A stretch of 64,000 nt of DNA. It comes from RGIG9115 sp045648165 (GTDB lineage: Bacteria; Bacillota; Clostridia; UBA1381). The stretch spans positions 1-64,000 of the forward strand of contig JAZRNL010000012.1 of assembly GCA_045648165.1 (NCBI GenBank). The letters are read 5' to 3'. Under the pieces are notes generated by a model. That model saw only the letters and a program-made list of their open reading frames with translations. It was not told the origin of the DNA and did not search any database. The translations under genes were made by a program, and so were the position numbers. Positions 18,709-26,395 of this stretch are shown piece after piece (position 1 is the first letter of the stretch; every line of letters begins with the position of its first letter).

Positions 18709-20376
18709 ATGTCAGATAAAAAACAGTCCTTTATGAAAAATGTGAGCATTATACTTATTGCTCAGCTTCTTGTAAAGGTTTTCGGGCTTGTGTACCGTAT
18801 GGTGATAACTAACGTACGAGGCTTCGGAGATGCAGGTAACGGATTTTATACCGCGGGTTTCCAGGTGTATACGCTGCTTCTTGCCATATCATCCGTTGGA
18901 GTTCCTAATGCTATTGCCAAGATGGTGGCAGAGCGCACAGCGGTAAATGACCATAAAGGTGCATTCAGGGTTTTTAAGACTGCGTTTGCTCTGTTCGCAG
19001 GTATAGGTCTTGTTTGCGGATGCGTGCTGTACTTCGGCGCAGATTTTGTAGCATACAATATTGTTAAAATGGCAGGTGTGGAGTATACTATGCGTGCCCT
19101 TGCGCCCTCGATATTCTTTGTATGCGTTTCAAGTGTAATCCGTGGCTATTTCACAGGACTTCAAAATATGGGTGCAACGAGTACATCTCAGGTGCTTGAG
19201 CAGATTTTTAAAACTGTACTTACCATTGTTTTTGTGCTTCTTTCAGTAGGTCAGCAGCCACAGTTTATGGCGGCTTGGGCGAATTTTGCGACATCTATTG
19301 CAACGGTTCTGAGCTTCGGCTACCTTCTCCTGTTCTATAAAAAGCATAAGAAGAGCATAGACGAGAAGCTAAGTAAAACAGACCTTTCAGCGTTCAAGAA
19401 AATTCCGCCGGGACGAATGATAAAGAACATTCTTATGATTTCAATCCCCATTTCTCTCGGCTCTATTATAACAGCAATAAACCGGGTGATTGACACAGCA
19501 ACCATAACGCGAGGTATTGAAATTGCATTTGCAGAGGGAATACCTGCATTTGGTAACACACCGGCGGTTATGTTCCCAACAATGGAGCAATTAAACCGTG
19601 AGGCGGTGCGATTGGCTGGTGTACTTGGAAAGAGCGACACACTTATAAATATGCCCCTTGCACTAAATATCGCATTTGCAACAGTGCTTGTTCCTTCGAT
19701 TTCAAGCGCTCTTGCAGTTGGTGATAAAAAAGAAGCGGCAAACAAAATCAACTACTCATTCCTGATTTCGATTTTGCTTATTCTGCCTTGTGCCTTCGGT
19801 TACATATCATTGGCGCATCCTATTTATAAGCTGATATATCCCAATGCTCAGCTTGGTTACGATTTGTTGCAGATTAGTTCAATAGCTCTCATATTTACCG
19901 CTCTTAATCAGACCATGTCTGGTTCACTTCAGGGAATGGGTAAGGTTTATACCCCTGCAACAGGGCTTTTGCTGGGTTGTATCGTGAAGATAATTCTGAA
20001 TATTATTCTCATAAGAATTCCCGAGGTAAATATATACGGTGCGGCAATCAGCTCGGTTGCCTGTCAGATAGTTTCATTCTCTGTATGCTTTGGAGTGCTT
20101 TCCCGAAATATTCCTCTTAAGATGAACCTTGTGAAATATGTTGTTAAGCCTCTGATTGCAGGCGGAGTAATGGCAGCAGTGGCATATTTCGGATATATGG
20201 CAGTAAGCGGAGTGACACATTCAAATCTTGTTTCCCTCCCAGCCTCAATTGGTGTTGCGGCAGTTTGTTATTTTGTGCTTGTATTCAAGCTTAATATACT
20301 GTCGGAGGAAGAGATTAAAATGCTTCCTGCAGGAGCTAAGCTGTATGGATTGTTAATTAAAATGAAACTCATTTAA
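18709..20376 (+). CDS. MurJ/SpoVB-type lipid flippase (MOP/MATE superfamily)
   Basis: A 555-residue polytopic membrane protein of the polysaccharide biosynthesis / YtgP-SpoVB family, with about 14 hydrophobic segments. These proteins flip lipid-linked precursors such as lipid II across the membrane. Family features near the N-terminus include LLVKVFGLVYRMVIT, GNGFYTAGFQVYTLL and VGVPNAIAKMVAE, then IRGYFTGLQNMGATSTSQ. The second half shows the LNQTMSGSLQGMGKVYTPA segment common in this family. It could be the vegetative lipid II flippase (YtgP type) or the sporulation paralogue SpoVB; the sequence alone does not decide. It stands alone between two terminators with its own leader (AAGGAG before ATG). 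Confidence 0.88.
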   Translation: MSDKKQSFMKNVSIILIAQLLVKVFGLVYRMVITNVRGFGDAGNGFYTAGFQVYTLLLAISSVGVPNAIAKMVAERTAVNDHKGAFRVFKTAFALFAGIGLVCGCVLYFGADFVAYNIVKMAGVEYTMRALAPSIFFVCVSSVIRGYFTGLQNMGATSTSQVLEQIFKTVLTIVFVLLSVGQQPQFMAAWANFATSIATVLSFGYLLLFYKKHKKSIDEKLSKTDLSAFKKIPPGRMIKNILMISIPISLGSIITAINRVIDTATITRGIEIAFAEGIPAFGNTPAVMFPTMEQLNREAVRLAGVLGKSDTLINMPLALNIAFATVLVPSISSALAVGDKKEAANKINYSFLISILLILPCAFGYISLAHPIYKLIYPNAQLGYDLLQISSIALIFTALNQTMSGSLQGMGKVYTPATGLLLGCIVKIILNIILIRIPEVNIYGAAISSVACQIVSFSVCFGVLSRNIPLKMNLVKYVVKPLIAGGVMAAVAYFGYMAVSGVTHSNLVSLPASIGVAAVCYFVLVFKLNILSEEEIKMLPAGAKLYGLLIKMKLI

Positions 20377-20412
20377 CAGTATGGGCGTAATCGCCCATAC
20401 TGTTTGTTTTTG
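20375..20412 (+). terminator. Terminator after flippase gene
   Basis: AACAGTATGGGCG (20375-20387) and CGCCCATACTGTT are perfect 13-bp arms around a TAAT loop, followed by TGTTTTT. The stem begins inside the stop codon. Confidence 0.9.
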
Positions 20413-20481
20413 CCAAAATGAATGTATAATTTCAGTGCAAAAATCACAATTATTTATTTTGGTGCAACGCAAGCATTTATT

Positions 20482-20518
20482 CTGTGGTATTATATATAAA
20501 AGAAGCTTAATACCACAG
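20482..20518 (+). promoter_or_regulatory. Inverted repeat in the YcdB/SLH gene promoter
   Basis: CTGTGGTATTA (20482-20492) and TAATACCACAG (20508-20518) are perfect 11-bp arms, 15 nt apart, and the segment between them contains TATATATAA. The spacing suits a dimeric repressor over the -10 region. A leader hairpin is the alternative. Confidence 0.55.
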
Positions 20519-20541
20519 TGTAATAAACAGGAGGGGTTAAG

Positions 20542-22551
20542 ATGAAAAAAATCATTTCTTTGCTATTAACATTTTGTTTTATCGCAGGTGCAGTTCCTGT
20601 TATGGCGGAAGCCGATACTGCGGAGCTTGAGAGAATTATTCTTTCCGTAAAAGAGAGAATTGGTAATATGGAGGAATACGAAGAGTTCTCTGCAAACGAA
20701 AGGCAAGGAGCAGACGGCTCGGTTTCATACTCTCTCCGCTGGTCGGATAATTCGGAGGGATATAAGAGTGCTTATGTTAATGTAACGTCGGAGGGAATTA
20801 TAACATCCTATTCCAAATCTGAGGAATACAGCGGGGAAACAGGTGCAAAAATCCGAGACGTTGACAGAGCAGACATAATGAATAAAGCACAGCTTCTTGT
20901 TAATGAACTAAATCCAAGCCTTTTGGGTGAGCTTGTACTGAAAGATAATTCAAAGTTTCGTTCGTTATGGGATTTAGGATATTCTTTTGAAGTTCAAAGA
21001 GTTGTTAATGGAATAACCGTTCCGGAGTGCAGCGGAAGTGTTACGGTTGATGAAAAGGGCGAAGGAATTACATATTTTTATATGAACTATTATCAGAATG
21101 CTGAATTTGAGGACGGGCTTGTTATACATCCGTCTGAAGCTCAGAAAGCTTTTCTTGAGAAATCAGGTCTTATCCTTGAATATTATAAGGAATATTCAGA
21201 GGATGAAAATATAGCTGTTCCCGTTTATGTGTTTAAGGACACACAGACTAAAATAAGTGCAATTGACGGAAGTGCTTTTGTTCCTGTTAAATCATATAAC
21301 GGGGTATTATACAGAGGCGAAGCAGAGGGTATGGCGGCTGATAAGAATGAAATAGTAATGAATTCAGCTATGGGAGCAACTCTTTCAAAAACAGAGCTTG
21401 GAGAACTTGATAAAATATCGGGACTGCTTACTAAAGAAGAGGGAGTGAAGCTAATATTTGATAACCCTTACATTGCAATTGACAGTGATACTCCGCTTAT
21501 GAGCTATAACCTGGATAAAGAGGCAGTGAACCGTTATATCGGCAGATTTTATTTTGGTGAAGAACATTCCCAGGTTTCCCTTGATATGAAAACAGGAGAG
21601 GTTCAATCGTTCTATATATACAGATACGTCGAGGATGAAAATAAAGCTATAACAGAAGAAAAATCAGAAGCCCTGAAAGCTGAAGGTGTGGCTTATCTTG
21701 CAGGCGAGAAATTTAAGGAATATAGATATGATGAGGCTTCAAAATTCTATACAAGATATGTAAATGAAATTCCTTTCAGGCAGGACATAATAAACGTGAG
21801 AGTAAGCAATGACCTTGGAATTATAAATGCATACTCTATCAATTATTCGACTTGCGAATTTAAATCTCCCGATAATGTGATTTCTCCCTATGCGGCAGGG
21901 AAAATGCTTTTTTCACAAATGCCCTACACTGTTGTATACGAAAGACATGTAGATGATAACAAAACAGTTTTCAAGCTTATATACGATTTTGAAAACAGTT
22001 TTATGAGAATGGATGCCACTACGGGAGAAATAACAGGAATAAGCGGAGAAGATAAGCCTTTTGAGGGCTATACCGATATTTCGGGACATTATGCAGAGGA
22101 TATAATAAATACTCTTGCCCTTTACGGAATCCGAACAGAGGGCAGTGAATTTACTCCTGACAATGAAATAACTCAAGGAGATTTTGCAAAGCTTCTTTCA
22201 TGCATTGTAAGACGATTTGACAGTATTCTTCTGAAATCTGAGAGCAGCGAAGCTGCGACTTTGCTTGCAGATAACGGAATTATAAAAAAGGAGAACTACG
22301 AAAAAGACGCGCCTGTTTCAAGGCTTGAAGCGGCAAAAATGACAGTCCGTGCCATCGGCGGTGAGGATTTTGCACTCCTTGACGGAATTTATAACAATCC
22401 TTTCAATGACGTAACCGAGGGCGTGGGATATGTAAGCATTCTCTACGGCATGGGCGTTTTCAAAGGTGACGGAACAGGTAATTTCAATCCTGACAGGAAC
22501 ATAACCTATGCCGAAGCGGCAATTATAATTTATAATTATTTAACAAGATGA
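20542..22551 (+). CDS. YcdB/YcdC (PepSY-like) repeat protein with C-terminal SLH domains
   Basis: A secreted 669-residue wall-associated protein. Signal peptide residues 1-22 end in VMA. The bulk (about 30-500) consists of YcdB/YcdC-type PepSY-like repeats, each beginning with helix-forming segments and a YSLRWSDN or GRFYFGEEHSQVSLDMKTGEV-like beta hairpin. Two SLH repeats close the protein: YTDISGHYAEDIINTLALYG (about 514-533) and a second with FNDVTEG and GDGTGNFNPDR (about 620-660), for anchoring to pyruvylated wall polymer. Its enzymatic role is unknown; PepSY-like domains are often inhibitory or pro-domain modules. Monocistronic, GGAGG before ATG. Confidence 0.85.
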   Translation: MKKIISLLLTFCFIAGAVPVMAEADTAELERIILSVKERIGNMEEYEEFSANERQGADGSVSYSLRWSDNSEGYKSAYVNVTSEGIITSYSKSEEYSGETGAKIRDVDRADIMNKAQLLVNELNPSLLGELVLKDNSKFRSLWDLGYSFEVQRVVNGITVPECSGSVTVDEKGEGITYFYMNYYQNAEFEDGLVIHPSEAQKAFLEKSGLILEYYKEYSEDENIAVPVYVFKDTQTKISAIDGSAFVPVKSYNGVLYRGEAEGMAADKNEIVMNSAMGATLSKTELGELDKISGLLTKEEGVKLIFDNPYIAIDSDTPLMSYNLDKEAVNRYIGRFYFGEEHSQVSLDMKTGEVQSFYIYRYVEDENKAITEEKSEALKAEGVAYLAGEKFKEYRYDEASKFYTRYVNEIPFRQDIINVRVSNDLGIINAYSINYSTCEFKSPDNVISPYAAGKMLFSQMPYTVVYERHVDDNKTVFKLIYDFENSFMRMDATTGEITGISGEDKPFEGYTDISGHYAEDIINTLALYGIRTEGSEFTPDNEITQGDFAKLLSCIVRRFDSILLKSESSEAATLLADNGIIKKENYEKDAPVSRLEAAKMTVRAIGGEDFALLDGIYNNPFNDVTEGVGYVSILYGMGVFKGDGTGNFNPDRNITYAEAAIIIYNYLTR

Positions 22552-22554
22552 AAA

Positions 22555-22594
22555 AATAACTGTGTTGCGAATTGTGAATTGCAACACAGTTATT
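22555..22594. terminator. Bidirectional terminator
   Basis: AATAACTGTGTTGC (22555-22568) and GCAACACAGTTATT (22581-22594) form a perfect 14-bp stem with T-runs on both strands, between the convergent YcdB/SLH and folT genes. Confidence 0.92.
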
Positions 22595-22597
22595 TTT

Positions 22598-23344
22598 TTA
22601 ATTCCTGATTATCCTTTTCGATATTTTAAGAAGATAGCTCACCACTACTGCTTGCATCGATGTGTTGGCTATTTCCTCTGCAAGTCTTGGCAAATAAAAA
22701 ACAGTAAATCCAAGCTTTGAAAGGCTTGGTATAAATGCCATGAGGAGAAAGGTGTTTGCCGTAGTCACTGCAATGTTTGCAATCATCAGTGTAATCAGCA
22801 CGGGAACAAATCCGTCCGAATGAAATTTTGTTTTCTTAAGCCCGTGATTAATTAGTGTAAAAACTATCACAAGCCCTGAAAAGATTATGGGGAGATGAAT
22901 AAAAAGAGCTGATTTTGCATTAAAGCTTCTTAGAAACTCTCCGTAAGAGCTCTCATAACCAATGGCAAAGCTATTTATAACTCCCCAAACAAAAATCATT
23001 GTAAATGCACATATGCAAGGGATAATAGGAAGCCTTCTTCCTTTCAGTACCTTCCATAGTGCACCCCTTATAACTCCGCCTGCAATTGCAGTCAGGGTGA
23101 GAGGGAGAAGATATCCGCCCTCCGGTTTTATTATGAATGCAAGTACATCCATAATTCCCATTGTTAGTCCGCCACATAACGGGCCGAACAAGAAAGCCGG
23201 GAGGACGGATATGTAGGATGAAAATCCAATTCTCAATCCTGCACCGCCTGAAAAATAAATCATATGGCTCATAGTGGAGAGGACGAGAGCTATAGCAATC
23301 AAAACTGACGATAGTGTTAGCTTGTGAATGTCAATTTTTTTCAT
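22598..23344 (-). CDS. folT: ECF transporter S component, folate (FolT family)
   Basis: The 248-residue membrane protein is the substrate-binding subunit of an energy-coupling-factor vitamin transporter. About six hydrophobic helices are seen; the N-terminal LTLSSVLIAIALVLS helix and the following LRIGFSSYISVLPAFLFGPL segment are typical of FolT-like proteins. The substrate call rests mainly on the tetrahydrofolate riboswitch directly upstream, which in known bacteria controls folT and folate biosynthesis genes. The EcfA/A'/T energising module is not in the window and is presumably shared. ATG 23344 lies immediately after the riboswitch expression hairpin, whose 3' arm supplies the ribosome binding site. 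Confidence 0.85.
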   Translation of the reverse strand: MKKIDIHKLTLSSVLIAIALVLSTMSHMIYFSGGAGLRIGFSSYISVLPAFLFGPLCGGLTMGIMDVLAFIIKPEGGYLLPLTLTAIAGGVIRGALWKVLKGRRLPIIPCICAFTMIFVWGVINSFAIGYESSYGEFLRSFNAKSALFIHLPIIFSGLVIVFTLINHGLKKTKFHSDGFVPVLITLMIANIAVTTANTFLLMAFIPSLSKLGFTVFYLPRLAEEIANTSMQAVVVSYLLKISKRIIRN

Positions 23345-23370
23345 AAAAAAATCCCCTTCCGAAGCAGGGG
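23345..23370 (-). promoter_or_regulatory. Expression hairpin of the THF riboswitch
   Basis: On the minus strand CCCCT and AGGGG close a stem capped by a C(UUCG)G tetraloop (23370-23353), followed by ATTTTTTT right up to the folT ATG. The 3' arm AAGGGG is also the Shine-Dalgarno sequence. The element could therefore act as a terminator, an SD-sequestering hairpin, or both. Confidence 0.7.
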
Positions 23371-23397
23371 CTGTAATAAAAAATATGCCTTTTTTAA

Positions 23398-23492
23398 AAC
23401 AGCGGATGGAATATTATACCGCAAGCCCTAAGGCTTTTCGTTCAGAAACTCTACTCCCATTTTCTGACACTTAACGCATAATACCTGCTCTG
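23398..23492 (-). promoter_or_regulatory. Tetrahydrofolate (THF) riboswitch
   Basis: The minus-strand RNA contains the THF aptamer hallmarks in order: GCAGGTATTATGCGTTAAGTG (around 23488-23468), a GGGAGTAGAG loop, GAACGAAAAGCCTTAGGGC, then TTGCGGTA and the closing ATCCGCT (23407-23401). The GCGUUAAGUG and GAACGAAAAGCC...GGCUUGCGGUA segments are near-exact matches to the known class-I THF riboswitch consensus. It governs folT only. Confidence 0.93.
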
Positions 23493-23512
23493 GTTTTAAT
23501 TATCTGTTAGGT

Positions 23513-23541
23513 ATATTATCACTAAAAACAAAAAATGTCAA
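23513..23541 (-). promoter_or_regulatory. folT promoter
   Basis: Minus strand TTGACA (23541-23536), 17-nt spacer, TAATAT (23518-23513), about 20 nt upstream of the THF aptamer. Confidence 0.8.
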
Positions 23542-23588
23542 TACATTTATGCAAAAAAATGTAAATAATTATAAATAATTGAATTTTG

Positions 23589-23617
23589 TTGACATGTGAC
23601 AGCCGTTTTGGTATAAT
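23589..23617 (+). promoter_or_regulatory. Promoter of the MBOAT operon
   Basis: TTGACA (23589-23594), 17-nt spacer, TATAAT (23612-23617), 31 nt before GTG 23649. Perfect consensus, divergent from the folT promoter. Confidence 0.85.
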
Positions 23618-23648
23618 GGTATGGATTAAGGTGTGGAGGTAATTTACA

Positions 23649-25037
23649 GTGCTTTTTTGCAGTGAAATTTTCTTGTTTTTGTTTTTACCTGCAGTTATTC
23701 TGCTTTATTATTTATTAAAACCTTTGGGAATAAGAGTGAGAAATACTATTCTCCTTATGGCAAGCATCTTTTTTTACGGTTGGGGTGAGCCGAGATTTGT
23801 ATTCATAATGCTGGCGTCCATAGTGCTTAACTATGTTTTCGGGCTACTTATGTATAGGATGGAAAGTAAACTTCTTAAGAAGATTTTTCTTTCTGCTGCT
23901 GTTGTGGTAAATCTGTCGCTTTTGTTTGTGTATAAGTATCTTGATTTTTCAATCACAAATGTGAATGCTTTGTTCGGTACAATGATACCTCTTAAAAATA
24001 TAGCATTGCCTATTGGTATTTCATTTTTTACTTTCCAGGCGATGTCCTATGTTATTGATGTTTACCGAGGCAAAGAACAGGTCCAGAAAAATCCTTTTGA
24101 TCTTGCCCTTTATGTGTCGTTCTTCCCGCAGCTCATTGCCGGCCCTATCGTTCGCTATGAAACGGTTGCGGCACAGATAAGGGAGAGGACTGAAACTCTC
24201 GAAATGTTCTCTTACGGTATCAGACGCTTTATTGTTGGTCTTGGCAAAAAGGTTATGCTTGCAAACACCCTTGCCCTTGTGTCGGATATGGCGTTTGATA
24301 TGAATCCTGAGCTCTTATCAACTCCTATGGCTTGGCTTGGTATTATCGCGTATACTCTTATGATTTATTTTGATTTTTCAGGATATTCCGATATGGCAAT
24401 AGGTCTTGGTAAAATGTTCGGCTTCACTTTTGAAGAAAACTTTAACTACCCTTATATCTCAAAATCAATAACTGAGTTCTGGCGCAGATGGCATATTTCT
24501 ATGCAGACCTGGTTCCGCGACTATTTGTACTTCCCTTTGGGCGGAAGCCGTTCAAAAACAGTTGCACGCCGTGTTTTCAATCTTTTTGTTGTATGGCTTG
24601 CAACAGGCATATGGCATGGTGCAAACTGGACTTTTATTGCATGGGGATTGTTCTATTTCGTGCTTCAGTTCTTTGAGAAGTATTTTAAGCCCTTTAATAA
24701 AATTCCGGCTTGGGTACGATATATTTACACAATGCTTTTTGTTATGCTTGGATGGGTGCTTTTCAGAAGTACATCTATTGCAAGTGCCGTGGAATATCTT
24801 ACCCGTATGTTCACACCTCATTTCACAGGTGACGGACTTGCCTTTATGAATATCCGTGAACACGGCCTTGGTATACTTGCAGGTATCATTTGTATGACGC
24901 CTCTCGGCAGTAAACTTAAAGAGAAAATCTCCGTACCCTGGATTGTTTCTACAATTCTTTACTTTGCAGTATTTGCACTCTCCGTTCTTTACATTGTAAA
25001 AGGCGGATATAATGTTTTTATTTATTTCAATTTCTGA
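23649..25037 (+). CDS. MBOAT-family O-acyltransferase (AlgI/DltB type)
   Basis: A 462-residue membrane-bound O-acyltransferase that would pass acyl (usually acetyl) groups across the membrane onto a surface polysaccharide. It has about ten hydrophobic helices and the family core: FFPQLIAGPIVRY, DFSGYSDMAIGLGKMFGF, FWRRWHISMQTWFRDYLYFPLGG with its first His, and the invariant active-site region TGIWHGANWTFIAWG. The start is GTG 23649, 8 nt after GGAGGT. The next gene, 18 nt downstream, encodes an AlgX-like protein; such MBOAT/SGNH pairs act together. It could modify wall polymer, capsule or teichoic acid; the absence of dltA/dltC argues against D-alanylation. Confidence 0.92.
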   Translation: MLFCSEIFLFLFLPAVILLYYLLKPLGIRVRNTILLMASIFFYGWGEPRFVFIMLASIVLNYVFGLLMYRMESKLLKKIFLSAAVVVNLSLLFVYKYLDFSITNVNALFGTMIPLKNIALPIGISFFTFQAMSYVIDVYRGKEQVQKNPFDLALYVSFFPQLIAGPIVRYETVAAQIRERTETLEMFSYGIRRFIVGLGKKVMLANTLALVSDMAFDMNPELLSTPMAWLGIIAYTLMIYFDFSGYSDMAIGLGKMFGFTFEENFNYPYISKSITEFWRRWHISMQTWFRDYLYFPLGGSRSKTVARRVFNLFVVWLATGIWHGANWTFIAWGLFYFVLQFFEKYFKPFNKIPAWVRYIYTMLFVMLGWVLFRSTSIASAVEYLTRMFTPHFTGDGLAFMNIREHGLGILAGIICMTPLGSKLKEKISVPWIVSTILYFAVFALSVLYIVKGGYNVFIYFNF

Positions 25038-25055
25038 TAGTGAGGTGGACAGTCT

Positions 25056-26252
25056 TTGAAGGAAAAAACAAAACAGATAATAACGGTGTGTTTCTTTCTT
25101 GCTATAATTTTTGTTATGGCAATAATGTCGGTTCTAAATCTTACAAATAATTATAAAACATCCGGCATACTTAATTTTACAATTCCCGGTTTTGAAAATG
25201 ATTTTAAAACAAATCTGTTTTTAAGGCAGGAAATTATTGAAGCCCAGGGTCTGACACAAAAATGGATTGGAAATAATTCCGTTGAGGACCCCGAAACAGG
25301 AAAGATAATAAAAAATAACTGGGGGCAGCTTACATCCCTGCCAGGTGAAAAAGATTTTTCAGGGTATATTGAAAATATCAAAAAAATTACCGGTGCATGT
25401 AAAGAGGAAAATATCTCACAGATTTATGTTCAGGCGCCATTTAAAATTCTGCCGGGCTACGAAAAGGAACAGCTCCCGGTGGGATTCACAACTAAGGCAA
25501 ATTTGAATGCAGATATGTTTATATCCAAAATGAAGGCTATGTCTGTTGACGTGTATGATTTGAGAACTGTACTTGAACAAAGCACCGAAATTCCTGTAAA
25601 TGAACTGTTTTATAAAACAGACCATCACTGGACAGTTCCCACTGCTTTTTATGCAGCAGGGGATTTTGTAAAATATCTTTCAGAGAATTATGACTATTGC
25701 TCTGAAGATGAGATTAAGCTTTTAACTGAAAAAGATAATTTCGATTTTACAACAATGGATAACTGCTATTTAGGTTCCTGGGGCAGACGCACCGGAGTGC
25801 TTTATGCGGGACTTGAGGATTTTACCTATATAACTCCAAAATTTGATACGGATTATTCTATCAAAAGGGTAGCAGGGGAAGCAGTATATGAAAACCGTGG
25901 CAGTTTCTACGATATGGTAATGAGCCCCAAAAGAGTGGAAAAAGAAAAATACGGTCCCTCCGAAGAAGAACTTGCCGCAGGGTTTGGTGATAATGGAATA
26001 TATACAGACTTATATTCAGTGTATATGGATGGATTTGTTGCAGAGATGCATATGATTAACCACAATTCCGGAAACGATAAGAAAATCCTTATTTTCCAGG
26101 ATTCATTCGGCTTCCCGTTTTCACCTTTTGTTTCATTCACTGCAAAAGAAACCAGAGTGATTGATTTGCGAAACTGGAGTGGTGATATTGAAAGCTATAT
26201 TTCTGAATATCAGCCTCATTTTGTAATAACTCTTTTTAATCCTGATCAGTAA
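25056..26252 (+). CDS. DHHW/AlgX-like SGNH acetyltransferase, MBOAT partner
   Basis: A 398-residue protein with one N-terminal transmembrane anchor (about 7-28) and an extracytoplasmic SGNH-like domain of the AlgX/AlgJ/DHHW family. The signature KTDHHWTVPTAFYAAG is seen near residue 190, a YLGSWGRR motif near 235, and KKILIFQDSFGFP (about 345) supplies the DS nucleophile block. These proteins accept the acyl group exported by the MBOAT partner and place it on the polysaccharide. The start is TTG 25056 after GAGGTGG. It ends at a terminator, making a two-gene operon. Confidence 0.85.
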   Translation: MKEKTKQIITVCFFLAIIFVMAIMSVLNLTNNYKTSGILNFTIPGFENDFKTNLFLRQEIIEAQGLTQKWIGNNSVEDPETGKIIKNNWGQLTSLPGEKDFSGYIENIKKITGACKEENISQIYVQAPFKILPGYEKEQLPVGFTTKANLNADMFISKMKAMSVDVYDLRTVLEQSTEIPVNELFYKTDHHWTVPTAFYAAGDFVKYLSENYDYCSEDEIKLLTEKDNFDFTTMDNCYLGSWGRRTGVLYAGLEDFTYITPKFDTDYSIKRVAGEAVYENRGSFYDMVMSPKRVEKEKYGPSEEELAAGFGDNGIYTDLYSVYMDGFVAEMHMINHNSGNDKKILIFQDSFGFPFSPFVSFTAKETRVIDLRNWSGDIESYISEYQPHFVITLFNPDQ

Positions 26253-26259
26253 ATAAAAG

Positions 26260-26291
26260 TAAGCAATCGAATAACGGTTGCTTATTTTTTT
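26260..26291 (+). terminator. Terminator of the MBOAT operon
   Basis: TAAGCAATCG and CGGTTGCTTA pair (one G-U) around an AATAA loop, followed by TTTTTTT. Confidence 0.85.
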
Positions 26292-26301
26292 GTTTTAAAG
26301 A

Positions 26302-26329
26302 ATATCTTTCCACAAAAAAGGAAAGATAT
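26302..26329 (+). promoter_or_regulatory. Inverted repeat upstream of the PTS operon
   Basis: ATATCTTTCC (26302-26311) and GGAAAGATAT (26320-26329) are perfect 10-bp arms separated by ACAAAAAA. There is no T-run, so this is not a terminator. It overlaps an AT-rich possible -10 (TATATAAAG) and is a candidate operator for a sugar-responsive repressor. Confidence 0.5.
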
Positions 26330-26395
26330 ATAAAGAAGTCTAAGCAACTGAAGTTATTGTTGTTTAGCCTAAAACATACAGGAGGATTATTAAAT

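Noticed and set aside
26330..26395. RAT-type antitermination site for a BglG/GlcT regulator before the PTS operon
   Set aside because: The region has a weak CTAAGCAAC/GTTGTTTAG hairpin but no RAT consensus and no overlapping terminator.
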